Under the pieces are notes generated by a model. It was given only the letters and a program-made list of their open reading frames with translations. It ran no database searches and was not told where the DNA came from. A stretch of 64,000 nucleotides of DNA from 20CM-4-69-16 sp035637455 (lineage in GTDB: Bacteria; Gemmatimonadota; Gemmatimonadetes; Gemmatimonadales; GWC2-71-9): assembly GCA_035637455.1 (NCBI GenBank), contig DASPXE010000227.1, positions 1 to 64,000 of the forward strand, written 5' to 3'. A program made the position numbers and the translations under genes. This document shows, one piece after another, positions 35,107 to 44,658 of the stretch. Positions within the stretch are counted from its first letter, which is position 1. Each line of letters begins with the position of its first letter.

Positions 35107-35737
35107 CCAGCGAGCGTGCCGCCCCTTTCCGGGTGAAGAGCGAGAGCAGCGTGGTGGCGTTCGGCGTCAAACTCTCCAGCGGTACTGGCGCGGCACCGCT
35201 CCACCTGAGGACGTCTTCCGGATAGCGCATCGCCCCGTCGCCGACGGCGACCTGGGGGCGGACCAGGGGAGGGGCGGCGCGCGCCAGCTCGGCGACGGTG
35301 GTGACTGCCGGCGCCATCGCCGTTTCGACCTCACCGGGGCGGAACACGTACACCGCGCCATACACCTGTCCGCGCAAGGCGTCGTAGCACGCAGCGACCG
35401 GCACCGAATCCAGCCGTCCGGCGACGCCGGCCGCCGCCGCCATGAGTGACGGCACGGCGCGGAGGGGCAATGCTGCCTCCTGCGCCAGCCCTTTCGCCGC
35501 TGCCCAACCGATCCGCAGGCCTGTGAAGCTTCCCGGCCCATCCCCGATCACGATGCCTTCCAAGTCCGCCGGCCGCAGTCCCGCCTGCGTGAGCACGTGA
35601 TCGACGAGTTGAACGATCGCGGCCGCGTGACGGCGCGCTCCCCGCACAAGCGCTCCCGCCTCCGCGCCAGCCGGCGATCCGACGGCGACGCTCGCGATCT
35701 CCGTGGCGGTATCGATGGCGAGCCACACCCCGCCCAT
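34997..35737 (-). CDS. tsaB: tRNA t6A biosynthesis protein TsaB
   Basis: Partner of TsaD in making threonylcarbamoyl-adenosine at tRNA position 37. The 246-aa protein has the ASKHA-type N-terminus WLAIDTATEIASVAV and the conserved GPGSFTGLRIGWAAAKGLA. ATG at 35737 was chosen over the TTG directly before it. The repeat at 35750-35810 separates it from tsaE. tsaD is not in the window. Confidence 0.93.
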   Translation of the reverse strand: MGGVWLAIDTATEIASVAVGSPAGAEAGALVRGARRHAAAIVQLVDHVLTQAGLRPADLEGIVIGDGPGSFTGLRIGWAAAKGLAQEAALPLRAVPSLMAAAAGVAGRLDSVPVAACYDALRGQVYGAVYVFRPGEVETAMAPAVTTVAELARAAPPLVRPQVAVGDGAMRYPEDVLRWSGAAPVPLESLTPNATTLLSLFTRKGAARSLDEPLVAEPAYGRPAEAQAKWEARHGRPLPDPSRPSG

Positions 35738-35749
35738 CAACCCTTCCCC

Positions 35750-35810
35750 AATTGCGGATTGGATGCTCGATCATCGATTCCGCAATCCGCCATCCGCAAT
35801 CCGCAATTAG
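35750..35810. repeat. heptamer-arm inverted repeat between tsaE and tsaB
   Basis: The left arm (35750-35762, ATTGCGG-type) and right arm (35780-35810, four tandem CCGCAAT units) are inverted. Twelve bases, AATTGCGGATTG at 35750-35761, pair exactly with 35797-35808 across 35 bp. The unit differs by one base from that of the 18264 and 41230 elements. Confidence 0.8.
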
Positions 35811-35828
35811 GCACCGACAATCCTCCCC

Positions 35829-36236
35829 TCATCGGACCTCCTCGAGCTCGCGAATGTCGGGTTGCTCACCGTAGCTCAGGTAAAAGTGCCGATCCAGCGG
35901 TGGCGCCCATGCCCCCGCCCGCTCCGGCCATTCCACGAGCACGATGGCGCGCTCCCGGATCATGTCTTCGAACCCGAGATCGCGCGCCTCGTCGGCAGCC
36001 TTGAGACGATAGCAGTCCACGTGGTAGACGGGAGTGGCACCGGCCTCGTAGTGGTGCACCAGGGCGTACGTCGGGCTCGTCGCCAACACCCGGGCGCCCA
36101 GGCCGCGACAGATCGCCTGCACGAGGGTCGTCTTACCCGAACCGAGCTCGCCGGAGAGCCCGATCACCGCCGGCGCGGCGAGGTCGCGACCCAGCTCCTC
36201 ACCGAACCGGTTGAGGTCGTTCGCGCGGAGGCGCAT
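35829..36236 (-). CDS. tsaE: tRNA t6A biosynthesis ATPase TsaE
   Basis: P-loop ATPase required for t6A formation with TsaB and TsaD. The 135-aa protein has Walker A GELGSGKTT, SPTYALVHHYE, VYHVDCYRL and VLVEWPE, all family hallmarks. ATG at 36236 (MRLRANDLNRFGEELG) is favoured; ATG at 36248 adds four residues. Either overlaps the end of uvrB. Confidence 0.93.
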   Translation of the reverse strand: MRLRANDLNRFGEELGRDLAAPAVIGLSGELGSGKTTLVQAICRGLGARVLATSPTYALVHHYEAGATPVYHVDCYRLKAADEARDLGFEDMIRERAIVLVEWPERAGAWAPPLDRHFYLSYGEQPDIRELEEVR

Positions 36237-38223
36237 GGTGCGCCGCATCCCCTTCGGCCTTGAGCTCGAGGAGCTGGTCGCGCAGCACCGCGGCGAGCTC
36301 GAAGTCCAGCTCTTCGGCCGCGGCTTGCATCTGCGTCTCGAGCAGCCGGATGAGCGCCTCCCGCTCGCGCGCGTCCGCCGGGCGCCGCAGCGCGGGGCCC
36401 ACCGCCTTGGCCGTCTTGGCGTCCGCGACGCGCGTGGTGAAGCGCACCTGGTCCACGGACTTGACGATCGAGCGCGGCGTGATGTTGTGTGCTTCGTTGT
36501 AGGCCTGCTGCCGCCCACGCCGTCGCTGCATCTCATCGAGCGCGCGCTGCATCGAGCCGGTGACCCGGTCGGCGTAGAGGATTGCCTTGCCGCTCAGGTG
36601 TCGGGCCGCTCGGCCGACCGTCTGGATGAGGGAGCGGTCGGAGCGCAGGAACCCCTCCTGGTCCGCGTCGAGGATGGCGACGAGGGACACCTCGGGGAGG
36701 TCGAGCCCCTCGCGCAGCAGATTGATCCCCACGAGGACATCGAACTCGCCGAGCCGCAGGCCGCGGATGATCTCCACGCGCTCGATGGCGTCGATCTCGG
36801 AGTGCAGGTAGCGCACGCGCACTCCATGCTGCTGCAGGTAGTCCGTGAGGTCCTCGGCCATGCGTTTCGTGAGCGTCGTGACGAGCACGCGCTCATTCTT
36901 TTTCTCCCGCAGCCGGATCTCGTGCAACAGGTCGTCTACCTGGCCCTTCACCGGCCGCATCTCGACGGCAGGGTCCACGAGGCCGGTCGGCCGGATGATC
37001 TGCTCCACCACGACGCCGCCCGAGAGCCTCAGCTCTTCGTCCCCCGGCGTCGCCGACACAAACACGATCCGGGGCACGAGGCCCATGAACTCGTCGATCC
37101 GGAGCGGCCGGTTGTCGAGCGCCGACGGCAGGCGGAATCCGTAGTCGACGAGGGTCTGCTTGCGCGAGCGATCGCCTTCGTACATCCCACCGAGCTGCGG
37201 CATGGTCTGGTGTGACTCGTCGATGATGCAGAGGTAGTCGTCAGGGAAGTAGTCGAGCAGGCACGCGGGGCGCTCCCCCACCTGCCGGCCGGTGAGGTGG
37301 CGCGAATAGTTCTCGATGCCGGTGCAACGCCCGACCTCGAGCAGCATGTCGATATCGAAGTGGGTGCGCGACTCGAGCCGCTGCGCCTCGAGCAGCTTGT
37401 TCTGGGCGCGGAGCTCCGCCAGGCGCGCGGTCAGCTCCTGCCGGATGGCCGCGACGGCGCGCTCGATTGTGGGTCGCTCGGTGACGAAGTGCGTCGCCGG
37501 GTACACCGCGGCGCGCCGCAGCTCGGCGATCGTATCGCCGCTCGTCGGATCGATCTTCGCGATGCGCTCCACCGCGTCGCCCCAAAACTCGATCCGCACC
37601 GCCTGCTCGTCGTACGCCGGGAACACCTCGACGGTGTCGCCCCGCACTCGGAACGTGCCTCGCTCGAAGGCCACGTCGTTGCGTTGGTACTGCACCGCCA
37701 CGAGTGCCTCGAGCAGCTCGTCCCGGCCCCGCGGCTCGCCGACCGCCGCCGTCACGAGCCGGCGGCGGTACAGCTCCGGGTCGCCCAGGCCGTAGATCGC
37801 CGAGACGCTGGCCACGATGATCACGTCGTCGCGCTCCATCAAGCTCGACGTCGCGCGCAGCCGCAGCCGGTCGATGTCATCGTTGATCGAGGAGTCCTTG
37901 GCGATGTAGGTGTCCGTCTGGGGGACGTACGCCTCGGGCTGGTAGTAGTCGTAATAGGAGATAAAGAACTCGACGGCGTTCTTCGGGAAGAACCCCTTCA
38001 GCTCGCCGTAGAGCTGCGCCGCGAGCGTCTTGTTGTGTGACAGCACCAACGTGGCGCGGCCTAAGCTCGCGAGCACGTGCGCCATCGTGAACGTCTTCCC
38101 GGAGCCCGTGACGCCCAGCAACGTCTGGTAGCGGTCGCCCCGGGTCAGGCCCTGGGCCAGTTCGCCGATGGCGCGCGGCTGATCCCCCGCCGGCGGGTAG
38201 GGGGCAACGAGGTCGAAAGGCAT
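36199..38223 (-). CDS. uvrB: UvrABC excision nuclease subunit B
   Basis: Damage-verifying helicase of nucleotide excision repair. The 674-aa protein has Walker A GVTGSGKT (37-44), the damage-probing beta-hairpin YYDYYQPEAYVPQTDTYI (about 90-108), helicase motifs such as INLLREGLDLPEV, and a C-terminal UVR domain (about 627-662) that contacts UvrC. Length is normal. Confidence 0.97.
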   Translation of the reverse strand: MPFDLVAPYPPAGDQPRAIGELAQGLTRGDRYQTLLGVTGSGKTFTMAHVLASLGRATLVLSHNKTLAAQLYGELKGFFPKNAVEFFISYYDYYQPEAYVPQTDTYIAKDSSINDDIDRLRLRATSSLMERDDVIIVASVSAIYGLGDPELYRRRLVTAAVGEPRGRDELLEALVAVQYQRNDVAFERGTFRVRGDTVEVFPAYDEQAVRIEFWGDAVERIAKIDPTSGDTIAELRRAAVYPATHFVTERPTIERAVAAIRQELTARLAELRAQNKLLEAQRLESRTHFDIDMLLEVGRCTGIENYSRHLTGRQVGERPACLLDYFPDDYLCIIDESHQTMPQLGGMYEGDRSRKQTLVDYGFRLPSALDNRPLRIDEFMGLVPRIVFVSATPGDEELRLSGGVVVEQIIRPTGLVDPAVEMRPVKGQVDDLLHEIRLREKKNERVLVTTLTKRMAEDLTDYLQQHGVRVRYLHSEIDAIERVEIIRGLRLGEFDVLVGINLLREGLDLPEVSLVAILDADQEGFLRSDRSLIQTVGRAARHLSGKAILYADRVTGSMQRALDEMQRRRGRQQAYNEAHNITPRSIVKSVDQVRFTTRVADAKTAKAVGPALRRPADAREREALIRLLETQMQAAAEELDFELAAVLRDQLLELKAEGDAAHHAPPRERPQPVR

Positions 38224-38233
38224 GCGATGAAAG

Positions 38234-40414
38234 CTAACTAACGATCGGCTGTGTCTGAGGACCCGACTCGCGACGCGACACTTCGGTCACGCCTTTCAAC
38301 CGCCGGATCGCCCGGATCACCTTGTTGAGGTGGGTCTGGTTCTCGACTTCCACGAGCACCGATCCGAACACCGCCCCGTCCTTGGTCGCGAGCTCGGCGC
38401 TCTTGATGTTGGTGCCCGACTCGCTGATCGCGGTGCAGATATCGGCGTACAGACCGCGACGGTCTTCACCGCCCACGGCGAGCCGCACCACGAACGTCTC
38501 GCCCTCCGACTCCTGCCAATCGATCTCCACGCGCCGCTCCGCCTCGGCCGAGAGCACCAGGAGGTTCGGGCAGTCGCTGCGGTGGATCGAGATGCCGCGC
38601 CCTTGGGTGACATAGCCCACCACCGCGTCCCCCGGAACCGGCTGGCAGCACTGGGCATAGCGGACCATCAAACCGTCTACGCCCTGGATCTTGATGCCCC
38701 GGCCGAGCCGCAGCCGCTCGATGACGCGGCCGAACGCCGTGGGCTTGGGCGGTTGGAGCTCGTCGGCGGGGAGGTCTGGGTACAGCGCACGCATGATCGT
38801 GCCGAGGGCGATGTCCCCCGTGCCAAGCGCGGCCTGCAGCTGCTCGGGCGTGCCGACCGAGAGGGTGGCAGCGGCGCGCTCGAGGCGGGCCTCGTCGGGC
38901 GGCTCGAGCCGCCGCCGGCGCACCTCGCGCGCCAAGATGTCGCGCCCCAGCTCGAGGCTCCGCTCATGCTCCTCCTGGCGGATCCACTGCCGGATCTTAT
39001 GGCGAGCCCGGGCCGTCTGCACGTGTGCGAGCCAGTCGCGCGAGGGTTTCGCCTGCGCGCTCGTCATGACCTCGACCGTGTCGCCGTTCTTGAGGGGGCG
39101 GTGCAGCGGCGCGATCCGGCCGTTGATGCGAGCGCCCTGGCAGTGCTGGCCGACCTCGGTGTGCACGGCGAAGGCGAAGTCGATCGGCGTCGCCCCCTTC
39201 GGCAGCCGCTTCACGTCCCCGCGCGGCGTGAAGACGAAGATCTCGTCCTGGTAGAGATCGACCTTCAGAAACTCGAGAAACTCCTCGGGCGTGTGCGCGT
39301 CCTGCTGCAGCTCGATGAGCTGGCGGAACCACGCCAGGTGCCGGTCGAGCTCGTCCGGGCTCTTCCCCTCCTTGAAGAGCCAGTGCGCTGCGATGCCGTA
39401 CTCGGCGGTATGATGCATTTCGCGGGTGCGGATCTGGATCTCGTACAGCTGGCCCCCGGGCCCGAAGACAGTCGTGTGGAGCGATTGGTAGCCGTTGGAC
39501 TTGGGGCTGGCGATGTAGTCCTTGATGCGCTCCTGCAGCGGCGTCCACTCGTGGTGGATGATGCCGAGCACGTGGTAGCACTCGGGGATGGTGTTCACCA
39601 GCACGCGCACCGCGAGCAGGTCGTAGATCTCCTCGAACGGTTTGTCGCGCTTCCTCATCTTCTTGTAGATGGACCACAGGTTCTTCGGCCGCCCGGTGAT
39701 CTCGAAGCCCACGAGCCCGGCCCGAGTCAGCTCCTCGGCCAGCGGGTCGCGGAGCCGCTCGATGGTGCGCTCGCGTTCGGCCTTCTTCGCGCGCACGGAG
39801 CGCGACAGCGCCCGGTACTCCTCGTGCTCGAGAAACTTGAAGGCGAGATCCTCGAGCTCGGCCTTCACCCCGGCCATCCCGAAGCGGTGCGCGAGCGGTG
39901 CGTAGATCTCGCGCGTCTCGAGCGCGATGCGGCGCTGCTTCTCCACATCGAGATGCTCGAGCGTGCGCATGTTGTGCAACCGATCGGCCAGCTTGATAAT
40001 GATGACGCGCGCGTCCTTCGCGACCGAGAGCAGCAGCTTACGGTAGTTCTCCGCCTGCTCCTCGGCCGTCGAGCGGAACGTCAGCGTCGACAGCTTGGTG
40101 AGGCCGTCCACCAGCTCCGCCACTTCGGCGCCGAAGTCGCGGCGGATGTCGTCCAGCGACGTGTTCGAATCCTCCACCACGTCGTGCAGCAGCGCCGCTG
40201 CGATGGTGGTCGAGTCCATCAGCTGCTCGGCGAGAATCGTGGCCACCGCCACGCTGTGCGAGACGAAGTCGTCCCCGGAGAGGCGCTTCTGGCCGTGGTG
40301 CGCCTGCGCGCTGACCCGGTAGGCGCGTGCGAGCAAGTCCAGGTCGAGGCGGTCCCGCTGGGCCGCCACGGCCCGCGCGAGCTCGGGGGCGAGGATAGGG
40401 GCGGTGCTGGTCAC
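38234..40414 (-). CDS. relA: bifunctional (p)ppGpp synthetase/hydrolase
   Basis: Stringent-response enzyme of the long RelA/SpoT (Rel) type, 726 aa. In order: HD hydrolase domain with intact LLHDVVEDS, synthetase domain with DYIASPKSNGYQSLHTTV and EIQIRT, TGS domain (FVFTPRGDVKRLPKGATPIDFAF), a helical/zinc-finger region and a C-terminal ACT domain. Both catalytic centres look intact, so it should both make and degrade (p)ppGpp. GTG at 40414 (MTSTAPILAPEL) is a guess; GTG at 40483 adds a non-conserved stretch. Confidence 0.95.
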   Translation of the reverse strand: MTSTAPILAPELARAVAAQRDRLDLDLLARAYRVSAQAHHGQKRLSGDDFVSHSVAVATILAEQLMDSTTIAAALLHDVVEDSNTSLDDIRRDFGAEVAELVDGLTKLSTLTFRSTAEEQAENYRKLLLSVAKDARVIIIKLADRLHNMRTLEHLDVEKQRRIALETREIYAPLAHRFGMAGVKAELEDLAFKFLEHEEYRALSRSVRAKKAERERTIERLRDPLAEELTRAGLVGFEITGRPKNLWSIYKKMRKRDKPFEEIYDLLAVRVLVNTIPECYHVLGIIHHEWTPLQERIKDYIASPKSNGYQSLHTTVFGPGGQLYEIQIRTREMHHTAEYGIAAHWLFKEGKSPDELDRHLAWFRQLIELQQDAHTPEEFLEFLKVDLYQDEIFVFTPRGDVKRLPKGATPIDFAFAVHTEVGQHCQGARINGRIAPLHRPLKNGDTVEVMTSAQAKPSRDWLAHVQTARARHKIRQWIRQEEHERSLELGRDILAREVRRRRLEPPDEARLERAAATLSVGTPEQLQAALGTGDIALGTIMRALYPDLPADELQPPKPTAFGRVIERLRLGRGIKIQGVDGLMVRYAQCCQPVPGDAVVGYVTQGRGISIHRSDCPNLLVLSAEAERRVEIDWQESEGETFVVRLAVGGEDRRGLYADICTAISESGTNIKSAELATKDGAVFGSVLVEVENQTHLNKVIRAIRRLKGVTEVSRRESGPQTQPIVS

Positions 40415-40501
40415 CTGTGGACGATGGCGAGACTCCGCTGCCGAGTCAACGCGGGGGCACGAAAGGCCCCACCGCGCCGGCACTCTGGCCGGGCGGGGGT
40501 A

Positions 40502-41185
40502 CTACAACAATCCCGCCTCGGCGAAGCTCACGTAACGATCGCCCCCCACGATCACGTGGTCGTACACCGGCAGGTCGAGCAACCGGCCCGCGTCCACGAG
40601 CTGCCGCGTCACCGCCCGATCGTCCGCCGAGGGCGTCGGGTCGCCGCTCGGGTGGTTGTGGACGACGATGATCCCTGCGGCCGCTTCCGCGATCGCCGCC
40701 CGGAACACCTCCCGCGGGTGGACGAGCGAGCTGTTGAGGATGCCCCGCGTGATCAGCAAGTCGCCGAGCACCTGGCTCTGGCTCCCCAGGGCCAGCACGT
40801 GGAACTCCTCGACAGCGAGATCCCGCAACCGCGCGCCATAGATGCGTTGCACGTCCGCCGGCCCGCGGATCCGCGCCGCCGGCGGCTCTGCCTCCGAGCC
40901 GACGCGCCGGCCGAGCTCGAGCGCCGCCGCCACCCGCGCGGCCTTGCTCCGGCCCACGCCGGGGATGCGCGCCAGCTCCGCCAGTGGGCGGCCACCGAGC
41001 CGACGGAGCGAGCCGTCCACGACGCCCAGCAGCTCTCCCGCAACCACCAGCGCATCCCGGCCCGCGCAGCCCGTCCCGAGCAGAATGGCCAAGAGCTCCT
41101 GACCGGTCAGCGCGGTCGGGCCGACTCTCCAGAGGCGCTCTCGGGGGCGGTCCTGCTCGGGGTGCTCGGCGAGGCGCAGGGGCAT
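40502..41185 (-). CDS. radC: RadC-family JAMM/MPN protein
   Basis: UPF0758/RadC protein of 227 aa. Helix-hairpin-helix part (about 55-90, RIPGVGRSKAARVAAALELG) followed by an MPN metalloprotease-like domain with HNHPSGDPTPSADD (His176, His178, Asp189). A DNA-repair role is historically proposed but unproven. ATG at 41185 was chosen because the longer frame runs into the adjacent repeat element. Confidence 0.93.
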   Translation of the reverse strand: MPLRLAEHPEQDRPRERLWRVGPTALTGQELLAILLGTGCAGRDALVVAGELLGVVDGSLRRLGGRPLAELARIPGVGRSKAARVAAALELGRRVGSEAEPPAARIRGPADVQRIYGARLRDLAVEEFHVLALGSQSQVLGDLLITRGILNSSLVHPREVFRAAIAEAAAGIIVVHNHPSGDPTPSADDRAVTRQLVDAGRLLDLPVYDHVIVGGDRYVSFAEAGLL

Positions 41186-41229
41186 GGGGGGAACATAGGT
41201 GGGGACGGGATATATCCCGGTACCCAAAG

Positions 41230-41330
41230 AATGCGGAATGTGGAATGCGGAGTGCGAAATGTCAGGACGTAGGTCGTGCCGCGAGCGAACTCCCCGTGCA
41301 ATTCCGCACTCCGAACTCCGCATTCCGCAT
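41230..41330. repeat. heptamer-arm inverted repeat between secA and radC
   Basis: The left arm (41230-41262) is about four GCGGAAT-type 7-bp units and the right arm (41299-41330) is their reverse complement; AATGCGGAATG pairs exactly at 41230-41240 and 41321-41331. The right arm touches the secA stop codon, as its counterpart touches the hutH stop. The arms are 36 bp apart. Confidence 0.85.
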
Positions 41331-44300
41331 TTAGGCAGCCGCCCCATGGCACTTCTTGAACTTCTTGCCGCTGCCGCACGGGCACGGATCGTTACGGCCG
41401 ACGCTGGCATAGGGGTTGCGGGCGAAGGCGGGCTCTGGCGCGCCGCGCGCCGCCGCCCGCTCCAGCGTGGGCGGCTGCTCGGCCGATGTGATCAGCCCGT
41501 CCGCCGCGGGTTTGGTCGCCACGACCGGGGCGGCGCGGCGCGCGGGGTGCCCGCCCGCCGGTCCGGTCAAGGTGCGCGCCGGCGGCCGGGCGGCGGGCGC
41601 GCCGCCCGGAACCGAGATCTCGATGGGCATGTTGCGCCACCAGTCCTTGAACCACCCTTCCGCGAAGGTGTTCTCGACGTCACTCATCAACCCCTTGAAC
41701 ATGTCGAACGCTTCGGTCTTGTACTCGACGAGCGGGTCCTTCTGCCCCCAGGAGCGGTAGTAGATGCCCTCGCGCAGCTGATCGAGGTCGTACAGATGGT
41801 CTTTCCATTTTTCGTCGATCACGCCGAGCATGAAGCGCGACAAGGCGCGCTCCCCCAATCGGACGGAACCCGCTTGGGCACCGAGCTGCGCCTCGACGTC
41901 CTTTTCCATGCCCTTCAGGTTGTCGAGCTTCGCCTGGAACGCCTCGCGTACCGCCTGCTGCGCGGCCCGTACCAGGTCGTCGCGGTTGTGGATCACCGTC
42001 GGATCGGTGACGCCGGGCACCGAGATCAGGAACTTCTGCAGGAACTCGGTCTCGAAGAGCGCGCGGTCCCACTGGGCGGGGTCGTCGAACTCCGCGACGA
42101 GCCCGTCCGCAAGCCGCTCGACCGCCGCCTCGACCATATGCAAGGCTTCCGCCTTAAGTTCCTCGCCCCCCTCGAGCGCGAATTGCCGCAGGGAGTAGAT
42201 CACTTCGCGCTGCTGATTCATCACGTCATCGTATTCGAGGAGCTTCTTACGGGCCTGGAAGTGCTGCAGCTCGACCCGCTTCTGGGCCTGGCCGATGGCG
42301 CCGGTGACCCACGGGTGCGTGATGACTTCTCCCTCCTCGGCGCCGGTGCGGTCCATCCAGCGGGCGATGCGGTCCGAGCCGAACAGCCGCATCAGGTCGT
42401 CTTCGAGGGCGAGGAAGAACACGCTCTGCCCGGGGTCGCCCTGGCGGCCGGACCGGCCGCGCAGCTGCCGGTCGATGCGGCGCGCTTCGTGCCGCTCGGT
42501 GCCGATGATCACGAGGCCGCAGGGTGGGTCGTCGTAGCAGCCCAGCGTCTTGATCTCGGGCTGCGTCAAATCGGGCCGTTCGACCTGCTGCCCGAACGCC
42601 GGCTCGTGCGACGTGATGCCGCACACCTGACACTTCTTCACACCGGGGCCGAGCTTGATGTCGGTGCCGCGGCCGGCCATGTTGGTCGCGATCGTGATCG
42701 AGCCCGGCTGACCCGCCTGCGCCACGATCTCGGCTTCGCGTTGGTGCTGCTTGGCGTTGAGCACCTCGTGCTTGAGGCCGCGCCGCTTGATCATGCGCGA
42801 CAGCGTCTCCGACACGTCGACGCTCACCGTGCCGACCAGCACGGGGAGCCCGCGCTGATGCTGCCGCTCGATCTCGTCCAGAATCGCGTTGTACTTCTCG
42901 CGCCGCGTCTTGTAGATGAGGTCGTGCTTGTCGATGCGCCGCACCGGGCGGTTGGTCGGGATCACCATCACGTCGAGCTTGTAGATCTCCCAGAACTCCC
43001 GCTCCTCGGTCTCCGCGGTGCCGGTCATCCCGGCGAGCTTGTGGTACATCCGGAAGTAGTTCTGGATCGTGATGGTGGCGAGGGTCTGGTTCTCCTCGCG
43101 CACCGCCACGCCCTCCTTCGCTTCCACCGCCTGATGCAGTCCGTCGGACCAACGCCGCCCGTGCATCAGACGGCCGGTGAATTCGTCGACGATGAGGACC
43201 TGCCCGTCCTGCACGACGTACTCCACGTCCTTCTCGTACAGCGCGTGGGCCTGCAGCAGCTTGTGGATGATGTGTAACGTCTCGCTCTTCTGAGCGTATT
43301 CGGACTCCACGACACGCCGTCGCTCGACCTTCTCCTTGGCCGAGAGTGTTTCATCGTGATCGATCTCGTGCACCGCATGCGAGATGTCGGGCACGACGAA
43401 CAGCGTCGGGTCCTGCGGCGACATCGTCTCGACGCCCTTGTCGGTGAGGTGGACCGAGCGGCCCCGCTCGTCCATCACGAAGTACAGATCGTCCTCGACA
43501 TCCCGCATCTTCTGATCGCGGGCAGGGAGCTTGCGGTCCGCCAAGCGGTCGAGCTCCACGCGCTGCACCGTGGACTTGACGCCCGTCTCCTGCAGCAGCT
43601 TCATCAGCTTCTTGTTCTTCGGCATGCCGAGCTGCGCCTTGTACAGCAGCACGGCGCCGTCGTAGGCCGTCTTCTCGTCGCCCAGCAGCGGCTCGGCTTT
43701 GGCGATGAGGTCGTTCACCACCGCCGTCTGCTTGCGCACCAGCTGGACCACCTGCGCGTTGTACAGCGCGTACTTCTCGTTCGACTCCGTGCCGACGGGA
43801 CCCGAGATGATCAGCGGAGTGCGGGCCTCGTCGATCAGAATCGAGTCGACCTCGTCGATGATCGCGTAGGCATGACCGCGCTGAACGCGGTGGTCCGGCG
43901 CGATCACCATGTTGTCGCGCAGGTAATCGAAGCCGAACTCGTTGTTCGTGCCGTAGGTGATATCGCACAGGTAGGCCTGCCGCCGCTCGGGCGAGCCGGG
44001 CTCGGTGTCGTCGATGCACCCGACCGTGAGGCCGAGCCACGTGAAGAGATGGCCCATCCACTGCGAATCGCGACGCGCGAGATAGTTGTTGACGGTGACG
44101 AGGTGCGCCCCCCGCCCGGCGAGCGCGTTCAGGTAGAGCGGCAGCGTGGCGACGAGGGTCTTGCCCTCACCCGTCGCCATCTCGGCGATCCTACCCTGGT
44201 GCAGCACGATCCCGCCGATCAGCTGCACGTCGTAGGGGACCATGTCCCAGATGAGCTCGTGCGCTGTCACTACCACCTTGGTGCCGAGCAGCCGCCGGCA

Positions 44301-44651
44301 CGCTTCGCGCACGGTGGCAAAGGCCTCCGGAAGCAGCTCGTCCAAGGCGCGCTGCACCGCCGTGCCGAGCGCCTGCTCCGCCTTGCCAAGCTGATCGGAG
44401 AGCCGCAGCCGCTCCTCGGCGTCGGGGCAGTCGTGCTTGGCGCGCCGCAGCCGCTCGACCTCGGCCGCGAGTGCGCCCGTCCGCTCGGCGATGCGGGCGC
44501 GGAACTTGGGCGTCTCGGCCTGGAGCTCGGCGTCGGAGAGGTCCTTGAGCCGCGTTTCGTGGCCGTGGATTGCGTCCACCAGCGGCTGGATGCGCTTGAG
44601 CTCGCGCTGGAAGCGGGTGCCGACGACCTTCGTGACGAGACGTTTGAGCAT
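41331..44651 (-). CDS. secA: preprotein translocase ATPase SecA
   Basis: Motor of the Sec export pathway. The 1106-aa protein is longer than E. coli SecA (901 aa). Walker A MATGEGKT is at 158-165, DEAD-like VDSILIDEARTPLI and the helicase NMAGRGTDIKLGPGV follow, and the C-terminus ends in the zinc SEC-C motif CPCGSGKKFKKC. The extra length includes an insertion after residue 60, an inserted segment with Cys pairs (KKCQVCG ... CYDDPPCG) in the second ATPase domain, and an Ala/Pro-rich linker before SEC-C. Confidence 0.96.
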   Translation of the reverse strand: MLKRLVTKVVGTRFQRELKRIQPLVDAIHGHETRLKDLSDAELQAETPKFRARIAERTGALAAEVERLRRAKHDCPDAEERLRLSDQLGKAEQALGTAVQRALDELLPEAFATVREACRRLLGTKVVVTAHELIWDMVPYDVQLIGGIVLHQGRIAEMATGEGKTLVATLPLYLNALAGRGAHLVTVNNYLARRDSQWMGHLFTWLGLTVGCIDDTEPGSPERRQAYLCDITYGTNNEFGFDYLRDNMVIAPDHRVQRGHAYAIIDEVDSILIDEARTPLIISGPVGTESNEKYALYNAQVVQLVRKQTAVVNDLIAKAEPLLGDEKTAYDGAVLLYKAQLGMPKNKKLMKLLQETGVKSTVQRVELDRLADRKLPARDQKMRDVEDDLYFVMDERGRSVHLTDKGVETMSPQDPTLFVVPDISHAVHEIDHDETLSAKEKVERRRVVESEYAQKSETLHIIHKLLQAHALYEKDVEYVVQDGQVLIVDEFTGRLMHGRRWSDGLHQAVEAKEGVAVREENQTLATITIQNYFRMYHKLAGMTGTAETEEREFWEIYKLDVMVIPTNRPVRRIDKHDLIYKTRREKYNAILDEIERQHQRGLPVLVGTVSVDVSETLSRMIKRRGLKHEVLNAKQHQREAEIVAQAGQPGSITIATNMAGRGTDIKLGPGVKKCQVCGITSHEPAFGQQVERPDLTQPEIKTLGCYDDPPCGLVIIGTERHEARRIDRQLRGRSGRQGDPGQSVFFLALEDDLMRLFGSDRIARWMDRTGAEEGEVITHPWVTGAIGQAQKRVELQHFQARKKLLEYDDVMNQQREVIYSLRQFALEGGEELKAEALHMVEAAVERLADGLVAEFDDPAQWDRALFETEFLQKFLISVPGVTDPTVIHNRDDLVRAAQQAVREAFQAKLDNLKGMEKDVEAQLGAQAGSVRLGERALSRFMLGVIDEKWKDHLYDLDQLREGIYYRSWGQKDPLVEYKTEAFDMFKGLMSDVENTFAEGWFKDWWRNMPIEISVPGGAPAARPPARTLTGPAGGHPARRAAPVVATKPAADGLITSAEQPPTLERAAARGAPEPAFARNPYASVGRNDPCPCGSGKKFKKCHGAAA

Positions 44652-44658
44652 CAGTCCT

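Noticed and set aside
38330..41272. A 980-codon open frame on the plus strand
   Set aside because: It is antisense to relA and radC, rich in Arg, His and Leu with no domain; both minus-strand genes are unmistakable.
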